64,000 nucleotides of DNA from Sphingomonas daechungensis (GCF_014489495.1 NZ_CP060780.1:248001-312000); one strand, 5' to 3'; counted from the first letter of the stretch, positions 19,109-29,152 are shown. Program-made: numbers and translations. The notes: a model not told the origin generated them from the sequence alone.

Positions 19109-19534
19109 ATGCCGATAACGCTTTTCCTTTCGCTGCTTCAGGCGATGTTGGGGCTCGCCGCAGCCGAGCAGCCCGACCAGGTGCGCACACTCGTCGTCCA
19201 GGAAGAAGTGATCATGCGCATTCCGGTCCGGCCGCGCCCGATGCAGCCGGATGCGTGGGAGGTGCAGAAGGGCCCGAAATGCATCGATGCGTCGACGATA
19301 CGCGGAGCGGCCCTTTCCGGCAGGGAGTCGGTCGACTTGATGTTGTACGATCGCAGTCGGGTCCGCGCGGAGCTTTCGGAAGATTGTCCGGCGCTCGACT
19401 TCTACAACGGATTTTACGTGACTCCCGAAAACGGAAAGCTCTGCGCGAAGCGGGACGACATCCACTCCCGCATCGGACGGAGCTGCCGCATCGAGCGATT
19501 TCGGCGGCTGGTCCCGAGGGTCCTCTCGCGCTGA
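19109..19534 (+). CDS. Exported hypothetical protein
   Basis: 141 residues with a short hydrophobic N-terminal signal (LFLSLLQAMLGLAAAEQ). The mature part has four cysteines (KCIDAS, SEDCPALDF, KLCAKRD, RSCRIERF) that could form two disulfides, as expected for a periplasmic protein. No family recognised. Intact reading, stand-alone, upstream of rhlE on the same strand. Confidence 0.7.
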   Translation: MPITLFLSLLQAMLGLAAAEQPDQVRTLVVQEEVIMRIPVRPRPMQPDAWEVQKGPKCIDASTIRGAALSGRESVDLMLYDRSRVRAELSEDCPALDFYNGFYVTPENGKLCAKRDDIHSRIGRSCRIERFRRLVPRVLSR

Positions 19535-19538
19535 TTCC

Positions 19539-19567
19539 TTGACAATTTTGAAAAGCGCGCCTTAGCC
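19539..19567 (+). promoter_or_regulatory. Candidate promoter of the rhlE-like gene
   Basis: TTGACA at 19539-19544, 17-bp spacer, then TTAGCC at 19562-19567, about 60 bp before the ATG at 19629. The -35 is perfect; the -10 is weak, as often in alphaproteobacteria. Confidence 0.4.
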
Positions 19568-19628
19568 ACCACCTTACGAGAAAGCCGCGTCCCGAACGCG
19601 ACTGCATCGTCTTTCATCCGGATTCACC

Positions 19629-20960
19629 ATGACTTTTGCCGATCTCGGCCTTTCAGACCAATTGCTCCGTGCCGTGGAGGAAAGCGGCTATACCGAGCCG
19701 ACCCCGATCCAGCGGGGCGCGATTCCATCCGTGCTGATGGGCCGCGACCTCATCGGCATCGCCCAGACCGGAACGGGCAAGACGGCCAGCTTCGTGCTGC
19801 CGATGATCGACATCCTCGCCCACGGCCGCAGCCGCGCGCTGATGCCGCGCTCGCTGATCCTGGAACCGACGCGCGAACTCGCTGCCCAGGTTTCCGAGAA
19901 CTTCGAGAAGTACGGCAAGTACAACAAGCTCTCCATGGCGCTGCTGATCGGGGGCGTGCAGATGGGCGACCAGGTCAAGGCACTGGAAAAGGGCGTCGAC
20001 GTTCTGATCGCCACCCCCGGACGGTTGATGGACCTGTTCCAGCGCGGCAAGATCCTGCTCAACGGTTGCGAACTGCTCGTCATCGACGAAGCCGACCGCA
20101 TGCTCGACATGGGCTTCATCCCGGACATCGAGGAAATCTGCTCGAAGCTGCCAAAGAACCGGCAGACCCTGCTCTTCTCGGCGACCATGCCGCCGCCGAT
20201 CCAGAAGCTGGCGGCGAAGTTCCTCAATGAGCCGAAGCGGATCGAGGTCGCTCGTCCCGCCACCGCCAACGTCAACATCGAACAGAAGCTGGTCCAGGTC
20301 TCGCCCGACAAGAAGCGCGACACGCTGCGCAATCTGCTGCGGAGCGATGACGTCAAGAACGCCATCATCTTCTGCAATCGCAAGACGACCGTGCGGGAGC
20401 TGGCGACGAGCCTGAAGCGCTCGGGCTTTGCGGTTGGACAAATCCACGGCGACATGGACCAATCGGACCGCATCGCCGAGTTCGAGCGGTTCAAGCGCGA
20501 CGAGATCAACATCCTCGTCGCGTCCGACGTTGCCGCCCGCGGTCTCGACGTGAAGGGTGTCAGCCACGTCTTCAATTTCGACGTTCCCTGGCAGCCGGAC
20601 GATTATGTGCACCGCATCGGTCGGACCGGCCGCGCCGGAGCGACTGGCACCGCGATTACGCTTGCGACGCGGGAAGATCGCGAGGCGATTGCCGCGATCG
20701 AGAAGCTGACCGGCGGTCCTATCGCCAGAGCTGACGAGCCCGCCAAGGTTGAGACTGCGGCCGAACGGCCAGGTCGTGCCGAAAAGCCTGCCCGCACGGA
20801 AAAGCCTCCGCGAGCTGAGAAGCCGAAGCGTGAACCTCGCCGTCCCAGGGAGCAGCGTGACGAGCACGAGGAGACCCACGAGCGCTCGCTCGTCGTCGAG
20901 GACATCCAACCGGAGTGGAACGGGCCCCTCCCCTCGTTCCTCTCGGTCGGCGCTGCCTAA
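19629..20960 (+). CDS. rhlE: DEAD-box RNA helicase, RhlE type
   Basis: 443 residues, intact. Q motif EPTPIQRGAIP (about 24), Walker A AQTGTGKTASF, PTRELA, DEAD box VIDEADRMLDMGF, SAT, then DVAARGLDV and HRIGRTGRAG. The C-terminal ~75 residues are a low-complexity tail of RAEKPARTEKPP-type repeats, common in RhlE-like proteins and probably RNA binding. Role: RNA unwinding in ribosome assembly or mRNA decay, often cold induced. Confidence 0.9.
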   Translation: MTFADLGLSDQLLRAVEESGYTEPTPIQRGAIPSVLMGRDLIGIAQTGTGKTASFVLPMIDILAHGRSRALMPRSLILEPTRELAAQVSENFEKYGKYNKLSMALLIGGVQMGDQVKALEKGVDVLIATPGRLMDLFQRGKILLNGCELLVIDEADRMLDMGFIPDIEEICSKLPKNRQTLLFSATMPPPIQKLAAKFLNEPKRIEVARPATANVNIEQKLVQVSPDKKRDTLRNLLRSDDVKNAIIFCNRKTTVRELATSLKRSGFAVGQIHGDMDQSDRIAEFERFKRDEINILVASDVAARGLDVKGVSHVFNFDVPWQPDDYVHRIGRTGRAGATGTAITLATREDREAIAAIEKLTGGPIARADEPAKVETAAERPGRAEKPARTEKPPRAEKPKREPRRPREQRDEHEETHERSLVVEDIQPEWNGPLPSFLSVGAA

Positions 20961-21034
20961 GGCACATTCGTGTTTCTAGAAGGCGCCTTTTCGCCTTCCT
21001 AGCTGTTGTCCCTAACCGAAAAGGGACTTCAGCG

Positions 21035-21900
21035 ATGACCGAGTACGTTCCCCGAAAGTGTGGACATGGGAGCAGCCCAGCGGCGGCCAGTTCGCCAGCA
21101 TCAACCGGCCGGTCGCCGGACCGACGCACGACAGGGTATTGCCGGTCGGGAAGCATCCCTTTCAGCTCTATTCGCTTGGAACTCCAAACGGACAGAAGGT
21201 GACCATCATGTTCGAGGAACTGCTCGAACTCGGTCATAAAGATGCCGATTATGACGCCTGGCTGATCAACATTGGCCAAGGCGACCAATTCGGAAGCGGC
21301 TTCGTCGAGGTGAACCCGAATTCCAAGATCCCCGCTCTGGTCGACCGCAGCGGTCCCGAACCAGTCCGTATCTTCGAGTCCGGAGCAATTCTCGTGCACC
21401 TCGCGGAGAAATTCGGCGAGCTTCTTCCGAAGTCCGGACCGGAACGCGCCGAAGCGCTTTCGTGGCTCTTCTGGCAGATGGGCAGCGCGCCCTTCCTGGG
21501 CGGCGGGTTTGGACACTTCTTCGCTTATGCGCCTGCGAAGCAGGAATATCCGATCAATCGCTATGCGATGGAAACCAAGCGCCAGTTGGACGTGCTCGAC
21601 CGCCAGCTTGCGGACCATGAGTTCATTGCAGGCAGCGATTACACGATCGCCGATATCGCGATTTGGCCCTGGTACGGGCAGCTCGCCCTCGATCGCAGCT
21701 ACAAGGGCGCAGGCGAATTCCTATCGGTCGGCCACTACTCCAACCTTCAGCGGTGGGCGCGCCAAATCGATGCCCGGCCTGGCGTGAAGCGCGGGAGGAT
21801 CGTGAACAAGACGAACGGCGATCCGGGCGAGCAGCTCCGCGAACGTCACGACGCGAGCGATTTCGAGTTTCGGACCCAAGACAAGCTGGAGGCAGCCTGA
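21035..21900 (+). CDS. yghU: Glutathione transferase, YghU type, ~288 aa, one frameshift
   Basis: Starts at ATG 21035 (MTEYVPRK) and moves frame near 21058 (AAAGTG, probably AAAGGTG), continuing VWTWEQPSGGQFASIN to 21900. YghU features: long N-terminal arm, GTPNGQKVTIMFEELLELG, NPNSKIPALVD, and FESGAILVHLAEKF in the thioredoxin-like domain, then an all-helical C-terminal domain. YghU/YfcG enzymes reduce organic hydroperoxides and disulfides with glutathione. Cytoplasmic. Confidence 0.87.
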
Positions 21901-21993
21901 CCGACAGCAGCGGCGCTTCGACGCCGCCGCGTCCCTGTGTTACTGCTGTTTCCCAGAGTAAGCGTACATCGTCCATTGCTCTGGGGAACGCCC

Positions 21994-22167
21994 ATGATGG
22001 CAGTGATTTTCGCGACGCTTTCGGCAGCGCTTGTTACTGCCTGGCTAGGACGCCGGCTGGTTGCGATCATCCTGATCGCGGTCACCCTAGTCCTGTCGGT
22101 TCACCTGTTCCTCTGGGAAGTTCACGATCCCGTTTACGGATACAGCCTTCCGTGGATCCAGACATGA
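21994..22167 (+). CDS. DUF5993 family small membrane protein
   Basis: 57 residues from ATG 21994 (MMAVIFATLSAALVTAWLG) with two hydrophobic segments separated by a GRR turn and ending in WEVHDPVYGYSLPWIQT. Small proteins of this sort are found directly upstream of DsbB-like genes. Its stop overlaps the dsbB ATG (ATGA), so the two are coupled. Possibly a partner of the DsbB; function unknown. Confidence 0.7.
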   Translation: MMAVIFATLSAALVTAWLGRRLVAIILIAVTLVLSVHLFLWEVHDPVYGYSLPWIQT

Positions 22168-22747
22168 CTGCTTCTGAGGAGCGCCGCCAAGGCACGTTGC
22201 GCTATATCCTGAACGAGTTGTTCGGTGTGGCGATGATGGCCGTGATCGCAGCGGTGCTGACCGCCGCCTTGTATATGCAATACGGCCGGGGCGAGATCCC
22301 ATGCCCATTATGCCTGCTGCAGCGCGTGGCGATGCTCGGCGTCTGCTTTGGGCTGATGCTGAACTTCCGCAACGGCTTTTCCGATCGAAACACCGGCTAT
22401 GGCCTTCTCTTTTCGGTGTTCCTGCTGATTGTCGCGGTTCGCCAGACGCTGCTGGATATCTACCCTCGGCCCGGTCACGAATATGTCGGCAGCGCGGTGC
22501 TTGGTCTGCACATGCCGGTCTGGTCCGTGATCATCGCGGTCGCGCTGATTACCGGCTTCGCACTGAAACTGTGCATCATCGGCACCGAGGACGGGGCGCG
22601 GCCGCCAAACTCAAGTTCCCTGGTGGACGGTTCGCCGCGATAGTGGGTCTATACGTCATCGCGTTGGCGGTGGTGAACTTCGCATCCGTGGTCGTTCAGT
22701 GTGGCCTCGGCCAATGCCACACCACCGGATACGCCCTGCTGAAATGA
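22164..22747 (+). CDS. dsbB: Disulfide bond formation protein B, ~194 aa, one frameshift
   Basis: Four-helix inner membrane protein that passes electrons from DsbA to quinones. The first periplasmic loop motif CPLCLLQR contains the redox CxxC; a helix pair follows and GLHMPVWSVIIAVALITG is the next membrane part. Near 22597 the frame changes, and the true C-terminus continues AAKLKFPGGRF into a further hydrophobic segment (VGLYVIALAVVNFASVVVQ) with CGLGQC near the end, which would provide the second cysteine pair. Coupled to the DUF5993 gene. Confidence 0.82.
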
Positions 22748-23221
22748 TCAGACGACCTTGGGTCGCCGGCGCATGATGAAATGCGGGATCAAATGCTCGG
22801 TGCGAGCATCGGGATCGATGGCGAAGTCGTGCTTCTCGTAGAAGCGGATCGCGCGCCGGTTGTGCTGCAGGACGTTGAGCCACATCGGGCGATCGCGGCC
22901 CAGCCAGTCGACACCGGCGCTCATCAGGGCGTCGGCGACACCGTTCCCGTGAAATGCCGGATCGACCATCAGCCAGTCGAGCTCGCGACTGTCCGGAGCG
23001 TGAACCGTGGAGATGACGTAGCCTGCGAATGCCCCATCGACGAAGGCCGCGGCGAAGAACTGATGTGAGTTGCGCATTGCCCCGAGCGCAGTCTCCGCAC
23101 TAATCCTCACCACTCGCCGGTTCGCATCGATTTCATCGGGGCGCAGGTCATCGCGATAGAAGGTCGCGTTCGTCGCCCGCTCGGTCAGCGCGGTGATGTC
23201 ATCGCCACCGATACGCTGCAA
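22748..23221 (-). CDS. GNAT-family N-acetyltransferase
   Basis: About 157 residues. Acetyl-CoA site ELDWLMVDPAFHGNGVADAL, with NVLQHNRRAIRFYEKHDF typical of GNAT motif B. The start is not clear: the frame runs back into the tgt 3' end without an ATG; TTG at 23221 after CAGGA is my best choice. Downstream of tgt on the same strand, probably cotranscribed. Substrate unknown. Confidence 0.75.
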   Translation of the reverse strand: MQRIGGDDITALTERATNATFYRDDLRPDEIDANRRVVRISAETALGAMRNSHQFFAAAFVDGAFAGYVISTVHAPDSRELDWLMVDPAFHGNGVADALMSAGVDWLGRDRPMWLNVLQHNRRAIRFYEKHDFAIDPDARTEHLIPHFIMRRRPKVV

Positions 23222-23247
23222 CGCCTCGGCATCCTGAAGGAGCTCGA

Positions 23248-24375
23248 TCAGCTCTGCCTCCGATACCGCGCGAGGACGTTTGCGGCATGCTGCGAGAACC
23301 GGCCATCGGCGATCGCATCGCGAAGTCCCTGCATCAGGCGCTGGTAGAACCACAGATTATGCTCGGTCATGAGCATTGCGCCGAGAATTTCCCCCGACCG
23401 CACGAGATGATGAACGTAGGCGCGCTTGAACGTCGTGCAGGTTGGGCACGGACAGCCGGGCTCAATCGGCTCGCGGTCCTCGCCGAACTTCGCGTTGCGA
23501 ATGTTGAGCGGCCCGTCGGCGGTGAAGGCCTGACCAGTTCGACCTGACCGGGTCGGCAGCACGCAGTCGAACATGTCGATCCCGCGCCGGACCGCCTCGA
23601 CGATATCATCCGGCTTGCCAACGCCCATCAGGTAGCGCGGCTTGTCCTCGGGAAGCTGCCCCGGCGCATAGTCCAGGCACGCGCACATCGCCTCATGCCC
23701 CTCCCCCACAGCCAGTCCGCCAACCGCATAGCCGTCGAACCCGACTTCGATCAGCGCGTCGGCCGAGGCCTTGCGCAGCTGCTCATCGAGACCGCCCTGT
23801 TGGATTCCGAACAGGGCCGCGCTGGCCGCGTGCTCGCCGCCACGGTCGAATTCGTCGCGAGAGCGCTTCGCCCACCGCATCGAGCGCTCCATCGCCGCCG
23901 CGGCCTCGTCTCGCGTCGCCGTTGCCGGAACGAGCTGGTCGAAGGCCATGACGATGTCCGAGCCCAGCAATCGCTGGATGTCGATCGACCGTTCAGGCGA
24001 CAGCATGTGGCGAGTACCGTCGAGATGGCTCGCGAACGAGACTCCCTCTTCGCTCACCTTTGTCAGCTCGCTGAGGCTCATCACCTGGTAGCCGCCGCTG
24101 TCAGTCAGGATCGGCCGCCCCCACCCCATGAAGCGATGCAGACCTCCCAGCCGCGCGACGCGTTCCGCGCCGGGCCGCAGCATCAAGTGATAGGTATTGC
24201 CGAGAATGATATCCGCGCCGGACGAGCGCACGTCCTGCGGCTTCATCGCCTTCACCGTCGCGGCGGTCCCGACCGGCATGAAGGCCGGCGTCCGGATCTC
24301 GCCCCGCTTCATGGCGATCGTGCCGGTCCGGGCCTTGCCGTCAGTCCTGGCGATGGTGAACGAGAAGCGGGTCAC
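23248..24375 (-). CDS. tgt: tRNA-guanine transglycosylase
   Basis: 375 residues, intact. Exchanges guanine-34 of GUN-anticodon tRNAs for preQ1 on the way to queuosine. Catalytic Asp in [11 protein letters not shown] and nucleophile Asp in [13 protein letters not shown]; zinc site CPCPTCTTF followed by the YVHHL histidine. With queA at 29153 the window holds two steps of queuosine synthesis. This is canonical Tgt, not the DpdA type. Confidence 0.96.
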   Translation of the reverse strand: MTRFSFTIARTDGKARTGTIAMKRGEIRTPAFMPVGTAATVKAMKPQDVRSSGADIILGNTYHLMLRPGAERVARLGGLHRFMGWGRPILTDSGGYQVMSLSELTKVSEEGVSFASHLDGTRHMLSPERSIDIQRLLGSDIVMAFDQLVPATATRDEAAAAMERSMRWAKRSRDEFDRGGEHAASAALFGIQQGGLDEQLRKASADALIEVGFDGYAVGGLAVGEGHEAMCACLDYAPGQLPEDKPRYLMGVGKPDDIVEAVRRGIDMFDCVLPTRSGRTGQAFTADGPLNIRNAKFGEDREPIEPGCPCPTCTTFKRAYVHHLVRSGEILGAMLMTEHNLWFYQRLMQGLRDAIADGRFSQHAANVLARYRRQS

Positions 24376-24439
24376 GAAGCGCGCTTAGCGGAGGCCTCGC
24401 CGGGTGCAAACAAGAGCAGCGCTACGGGCTAAGCCGATC

Positions 24440-26120
24440 TTACCGTCGCGCTTTCTTTGCCTTGGGCCCCTTGTTCGGCATTGGACGCTGATGGGGTCTT
24501 GCGGGCCGCGCTTGCGTCGGAGGCACGGCGCGAGGCGGGGCTTGCTCGATCACGAGTCCCTCATCCTCCGGCGCAATGGTTGCCCGCCGCAGCGCCTTGA
24601 TGAACCCCGGCGTCGCGCGCTGTGTAACTTCGAAATAGCTCTCGTTCGCCGCCACCCTGATCGCACCGATATCGTTGCGGCCTATGTGACCGTAGCGGCA
24701 GATGACCGGCAGCAGCCAGCGCGGGTCGGCATTGTGGCGGCGGCCGGCGTTGATCGTGAACCACGTCGATCCCTCGAACCCTGGCCGCGGCCCCGGCTCG
24801 CGCTCGTCACGCCCTCCCGACGCGAGAATGTCCTCGGGAGCCGGCAGGTCGGTCCGTAGAGCCCGGACGAGCGCGCCAGCGATCATGTCCGGGGCCAGGC
24901 GTTCCATGATCTGCGCCGCGAGTTGCTGATCCTCCTCATCGAGCTCGACGGGCGCGGACAGCGTTTCGAGCAAGCGGGCGCGATCCTTCGCGCGGATTTC
25001 GTCGGCCGTGGGGGTTCGATCCATTCGGCGTCAATGCGCGCCCGCTTCAGCATTGCGTCTACCGCGCGGCGGCGGCGGAAAGGGACCATCAGCACGGCAA
25101 TGCCTTTGCGCCCGGCTCGGCCGGTTCGGCCCGACCGGTGCTGAAGCGCCTCGGCGTCGCGGGGAAGCTCGACGTGAATCACCAGCGAAACCGATGGCAA
25201 ATCGATGCCGCGAGCGGCGACGTCAGTCGCGACGCAGACTCGCGCCTTCCTGTCGCGGAGGCTCTGGAGCGCATTGTTACGCTCGTTCTGGCTATGCTCG
25301 CCGGACAAGGCGACGGCGTGAAAGCCGCGCTCGGTCAGGCTCGCATGAAGTCGGCGGACGGCTTCGCGGGTGGCGCAGAACAGAATCGCCGTTTCGGCCT
25401 CGTGCAGTCGAAGCAGGTTGACGACTGCGTGCTCGATGTCGGTAGGGGAAACGGCGACGGCCTGATAGGCGATATCGGCATGAGCCTCACTCTCGCCGAT
25501 GGTCTCGATCCGCAGTGCGTCCTTCTGATACCGGCGGGCCATCGCGACGATCGGGCGCGGCATGGTGGCTGAGAACAGCAAGGTCCGGCGTTCGACCGGC
25601 GTGGCGTCGAGAATTTCCTCCAGCTCCTCGCGGAATCCCATGTCGAGCATCTCGTCCGCTTCGTCGAGAACGACGGCCCGCAAGGCGGACAAGTCGAGCG
25701 CGCCTCGCTCGAGGTGGTCGCGGAGGCGTCCGGGCGTCCCTACGACAATATGCGCGCCGCCCTGCAGCGCCCGGCGCTCCTTCATTGGGTCCATCCCCCA
25801 ACGCAGGTGACGACACGGGCACCCGCCGGAGCGTAGAGCCACTGCAGTTCCTTGCTGACCTGGATCGCGAGCTCGCGGGTCGGCGCGATGACCAGACCGA
25901 GAGGTTCGCGGCTCCACGGCGCCTTGTCGCCTTCCAGCAACTGGTCCGCGATTGCGAGGCCGAACGCCACGGTCTTGCCGGAACCGGTCTTGGCGGAAAC
26001 GATCAGGTCGCGCCCGTGCGCCCCTTCCTCGATGACCGCGGCCTGGACGGAGGTCAGTGTGTCATAGCCGCGCGCAGCCAATGCCTCCGCAAGCGCGGAG
26101 TGGATTCTCGAATGTTGCAT
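24440..26120 (-). CDS. DEAD-box RNA helicase with DbpA-like RNA-binding domain, ~560 aa, two frameshifts
   Basis: N-terminus from ATG 26120 with Walker A SAKTGSGKTVAFG and PTRELAIQVS; after a frame change near 25800 the DEAD box LDEADEMLDMGF, SATMPRP, DVAARGIDL and HRSGRTGRAG follow; after a second change near 25020 the C-terminal domain (WFTINAGRRHNADPRWLLP ... ICRYGHIGRNDIGAIRV) matches the DbpA RNA-binding fold, with a basic tail. Likely acts on rRNA or structured mRNAs (DbpA/DeaD family). Both frame changes fit single lost bases. Confidence 0.85.
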
Positions 26121-26201
26121 GATGCAGCGCCTACGCCGAATTGCGTGGGAACGGTAGTGGACTAGTGGGCCGTCCTCGACATGTGCCCTTGAAGCGTTAA
26201 T

Positions 26202-27323
26202 CTAGGCTGACAATTGCAACGCAGGAGCCATTTCGGTTCTTGCTAGCGTTCTCTTCTCGAGCTTACGATTCAGTGCCTTCAGCACCGGTCGCTCGATGAG
26301 TTTCCAGCTAACCCAACCGCAACACAGGGCGATGGTGACGGTGATCAGCACATGCACCGCGATCGGCAACCCAGGCACGTATCGAGTCAGCAATTGTGCG
26401 ACCGGCCAGGCGTAGAGATAGACGCCGTAGGAGACATCGGTTCCGGTATTGAGCTTACCGATCCTGCGTGTTGATGCCCAGGATGCCGCCGCGAAAATGA
26501 GATAAGCACCAAAGACGGCTATGGCCGGTTCGGCCAGCTTTGCAGAAAACAAGCAACCAACGAGCAGCAATCCTGCGAGCACCACCGCGCGAGGCGAGAA
26601 CCTGATGCGCTCTCGCTCGACATAGAAGACGATGCCCATGACGAAAATCGCAGTGAAACGGAGCGCTTCCTGGGACAGCCCAAACCAGAAAATCGAAAGC
26701 GGGACTTGCCGGTCTAAGGTCTCGAAGAAGGCGGTCGGCAGGATTCCCAGTGCCAGGAAACACACGCCGGCAAGCACTACCAAGATCCTGGGATGACGCA
26801 GAAGTCCCAAAAGGCCGAGACCCAGCAACAAGAGGTAGCACCGAAACTCATACGCAATCGTCCACATTGGAGCGTTCGTGTAGGGGAGCGGTTGATCGGA
26901 AAAGGCGTTTGGAATGTCCGGTGGCTGGAGCAGCCCGATCCTGAGGCTTTCGTACTCAAAATGACGGGCGATCCAGTCGATACCCACGCCGGCTAGCGGC
27001 GCGACGACAAGAAGTGTCACGAGACTGGCAACAATGAATGCGGGATAGATCCGGGCAACGCGCTTACGCAGATATACCAAGGCATTGGGCGACTGGAGAT
27101 AGCTTCCCGCAATCAAATAGCCGCTGATTATGAAGAAGGCGTCCACCGATAGCTCGCCCAGCGAAACCGTTCCGAATATCTGGGTGAGAGGCTCGCGGGT
27201 TCGATCGCCATCGAGAATCTCTGGGGCATGAGAGACGATAACCAGCGCCGCAAATAGCAGCCGGAGGAAGCCAAACGCGCTTCGGCGTTGATCCGAACTT
27301 TCAAGACTTGTCTCGGAAGCCAA
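26202..27323 (-). CDS. Acyltransferase family 3 membrane protein (OafA/OatA-like)
   Basis: 373 residues, intact, about ten hydrophobic segments. FLRLLFAALVIVSHAPEI holds the family Arg and the SH pair close to the catalytic His; DAFFIISGYLIAGSY and VRKRVARIYPAF-like RKRVARIYPAF follow. These enzymes O-acylate sugars of lipopolysaccharide, exopolysaccharide or peptidoglycan. Start is TTG at 27323. No sugar synthesis genes adjacent, so target unknown. Confidence 0.88.
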   Translation of the reverse strand: MASETSLESSDQRRSAFGFLRLLFAALVIVSHAPEILDGDRTREPLTQIFGTVSLGELSVDAFFIISGYLIAGSYLQSPNALVYLRKRVARIYPAFIVASLVTLLVVAPLAGVGIDWIARHFEYESLRIGLLQPPDIPNAFSDQPLPYTNAPMWTIAYEFRCYLLLLGLGLLGLLRHPRILVVLAGVCFLALGILPTAFFETLDRQVPLSIFWFGLSQEALRFTAIFVMGIVFYVERERIRFSPRAVVLAGLLLVGCLFSAKLAEPAIAVFGAYLIFAAASWASTRRIGKLNTGTDVSYGVYLYAWPVAQLLTRYVPGLPIAVHVLITVTIALCCGWVSWKLIERPVLKALNRKLEKRTLARTEMAPALQLSA

Positions 27324-27446
27324 CTCGTCCCCCAGCGAATGGCTCCGGTGACTATCCCTAGAATATTAACCTTAAACTAAGTACGCCCGATGGCACCCAT
27401 AGCTCGGAGGCTGGAAAGGCGGCACCAGCTGAACTAGCCAAGCGAA

Positions 27447-28637
27447 GTGCCGTCCAGCGAGCCTTCGGCAGGCGCCATCTTCGCCCGCTTCCTGCGGTTC
27501 GGCCTGCTCGCCTGGGGTGGGCCGGTCGCGCAGATCGCGATGATCAAGCGCGAGCTGGTCGAAGAGGAGCGTTGGGTGGAGCCCTCGCGCTTCAATCGGC
27601 TGCTCGCAATCTATCAGGTCCTTCCTGGTCCTGAGGCGCACGAGCTTTGCGTTCATTTCGGGATGATGAAGGGCAAGAGGCTGGGCGGGTTGCTTGCCGG
27701 GCTGGGCTTCATGCTGCCCGGACTTCTTCTCGTTCTGGCGATGGTCTGGTTGTACCAGCGGCTCGACCTCAAGCAGCCCGAAATTGCCGCTCTGTTTGTC
27801 GGCGTCCAGATCGGCGTAATCGCATTGATCGTTCGCGCCGTTCACAGGATCGCCGACCACACTCTTGGCAGTCCGTGGTTGTGGGCAATCGCGGCCGTCG
27901 CGGCGATCGGCGCAGCATTCGATGTGACGTTCTGGATTACACTTTCAGCGGCTGGCCTGGCCTACGCTGCGTTGGCTGGGAAGCATTATGGTCGGGCTGC
28001 GCTGATCCTCGCGATTGCCGTCGCTCTAGCGATATGGCTAGGCGGTCAGTCGGAGGGCGTCCTTGGCAGCTCGAAGATCATACCGCACGCGGCATCCGGC
28101 AGCGTTGGTCCTGCGGTCCTGTTCCTCTCAGGGCTGAAAGCCGGGCTCCTCACTTTCGGCGGCGCCTACACTGCCATTCCGTTCGTGCGCGACGATGCGG
28201 TCGGACGCGGCTGGATGAGCGAGGGCCAATTCCTCGACAGCCTGGCGCTGTCCGGGATCATTCCCGCGCCTCTGATCATCTTCGCGACCTTCGTCGGATA
28301 CATCGCCGGCGGCCTTGCCGGCGCGCTCGCAATGACGGCAGGGATCTTCCTGCCCGCGTTCGCTTTTGCGATGCTCTTCTTCGACCAGCTCGAGCGCGTG
28401 ATCGAGGACGAGCGGCTGCACAGATTCCTGGAAGGCGTTGCGGCTGCCGTTGTTGGCCTGATTGCGGTGACGGCTGTCCAGCTCGCGTGGCACGTGAGCC
28501 AATCGACACCATCGACCGTCTGGGGCTTCTCGATCTACGCGGCGGGCCTCGCGGCACTTTACCTGTGGCGCTCGAAACTCAACGTCCCTGCGGTCGTGCT
28601 TGGGTCCGCGCTCGCCGGAGGCATTCTCTTTGCGTGA
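27447..28637 (+). CDS. chrA: Chromate transporter ChrA, two-domain form
   Basis: 396 residues, intact, start GTG 27447. Two homologous CHR domains: LRFGLLAWGGPVAQIAMIKR with YQVLPGPEAHELCVHFG in the first, and GLKAGLLTFGGAYTAIPFVR with SGIIPAPLIIFATFVG in the second. Hydrophobic helices throughout. Exports chromate, probably by proton motive force. No chrB regulator seen nearby. Confidence 0.93.
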   Translation: MPSSEPSAGAIFARFLRFGLLAWGGPVAQIAMIKRELVEEERWVEPSRFNRLLAIYQVLPGPEAHELCVHFGMMKGKRLGGLLAGLGFMLPGLLLVLAMVWLYQRLDLKQPEIAALFVGVQIGVIALIVRAVHRIADHTLGSPWLWAIAAVAAIGAAFDVTFWITLSAAGLAYAALAGKHYGRAALILAIAVALAIWLGGQSEGVLGSSKIIPHAASGSVGPAVLFLSGLKAGLLTFGGAYTAIPFVRDDAVGRGWMSEGQFLDSLALSGIIPAPLIIFATFVGYIAGGLAGALAMTAGIFLPAFAFAMLFFDQLERVIEDERLHRFLEGVAAAVVGLIAVTAVQLAWHVSQSTPSTVWGFSIYAAGLAALYLWRSKLNVPAVVLGSALAGGILFA

Positions 28638-28641
28638 GCGA

Positions 28642-28851
28642 TCAGGCGAAGAGCTGCTGCGGGGGAAACAGCAGCTGGTAGCCCGTCACCAGCGTGGCGA
28701 AGGTCAGCACGGTCGTGACCGCCATGATCCCGTAGAGCTTGGCAGGGATCTTTTCCGGCTCGGATGGAGCCGGCATTTGGACCGCCTCTCGCCGCATCGC
28801 GATCAGGCTCTGCAGATGCGCGGATAGATCCGCACTCTCGGTGTCACGCAT
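28642..28851 (-). CDS. Small single-pass membrane protein
   Basis: 69 residues from ATG 28851. Soluble N-terminus (SADLSAHLQSLIAMRREAV) and one C-terminal membrane helix (YGIMAVTTVLTFATLVTGYQ). Its start overlaps the stop of the preceding small gene (ATGCGTGA), which suggests coupling. An earlier ATG exists but lies inside the upstream gene. Function unknown. Confidence 0.55.
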   Translation of the reverse strand: MRDTESADLSAHLQSLIAMRREAVQMPAPSEPEKIPAKLYGIMAVTTVLTFATLVTGYQLLFPPQQLFA

Positions 28852-28981
28852 TGGCTGCAACGTGGGTCGGAGCGCTTGAAGCCTGTGCTGGCCCAACGGC
28901 CGCGCCGACCGCCACGGTGCTCATGGCGATTGCAGCGGAAATGGCGACGAGGCTGCGCTTCAGGTTCGAGTGATTGAACAT
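28844..28981 (-). CDS. 45-aa exported small protein, sphingomonad type
   Basis: ATG 28981 preceded by AGGGAGAAAGCAA, a good ribosome site. Starts MFNHSNLKRSLVAISAAI with a signal-like hydrophobic stretch, then VGAAVGPAQASS. I recall near-identical small proteins in many sphingomonads, so it is likely a conserved unannotated gene. The long upstream extension of this frame is not protein-like. Confidence 0.7.
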   Translation of the reverse strand: MFNHSNLKRSLVAISAAIAMSTVAVGAAVGPAQASSAPTHVAANA

Positions 28982-29152
28982 TTGCTTTCTCCCTTTTTTG
29001 CAGCTCGATTGTTTCGTGCCGCTTGGTCGAAAGTAAGTATTCAAAGACCGTGCCATCCGCGGAAAAGCACCATTCCTTCCTCCCGAGCGGCGGCTATTCG
29101 CCGTGAAAGCACCAACCATGGGTGAATTGCACCATCTCGAGGCGAGCAGACT
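28982..29152. other. Gap between queA and the small-protein genes
   Basis: About 170 bp with no gene. It must hold the promoter of the 45-aa gene (minus strand), but no clear -35/-10 pair is visible. Confidence 0.4.

Noticed and set aside
19653-20909. 418-codon minus-strand open frame opposite rhlE
   Set aside because: Shadow of the GC-rich rhlE codons; rhlE has all DEAD-box motifs and the antisense frame has none.
23248-24375. tgt as part of a Dpd (7-deazaguanine DNA) defence cluster together with the SNF2 and DUF1998 helicases
   Set aside because: It is canonical bacterial Tgt, lies outside the island 14 kb away, and queA is nearby; no other dpd gene is present.
27647-28681. 344-codon Arg-rich plus-strand frame over chrA
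   Set aside because: Out-of-frame reading of chrA, with Arg/Asp-rich composition typical of shadows.
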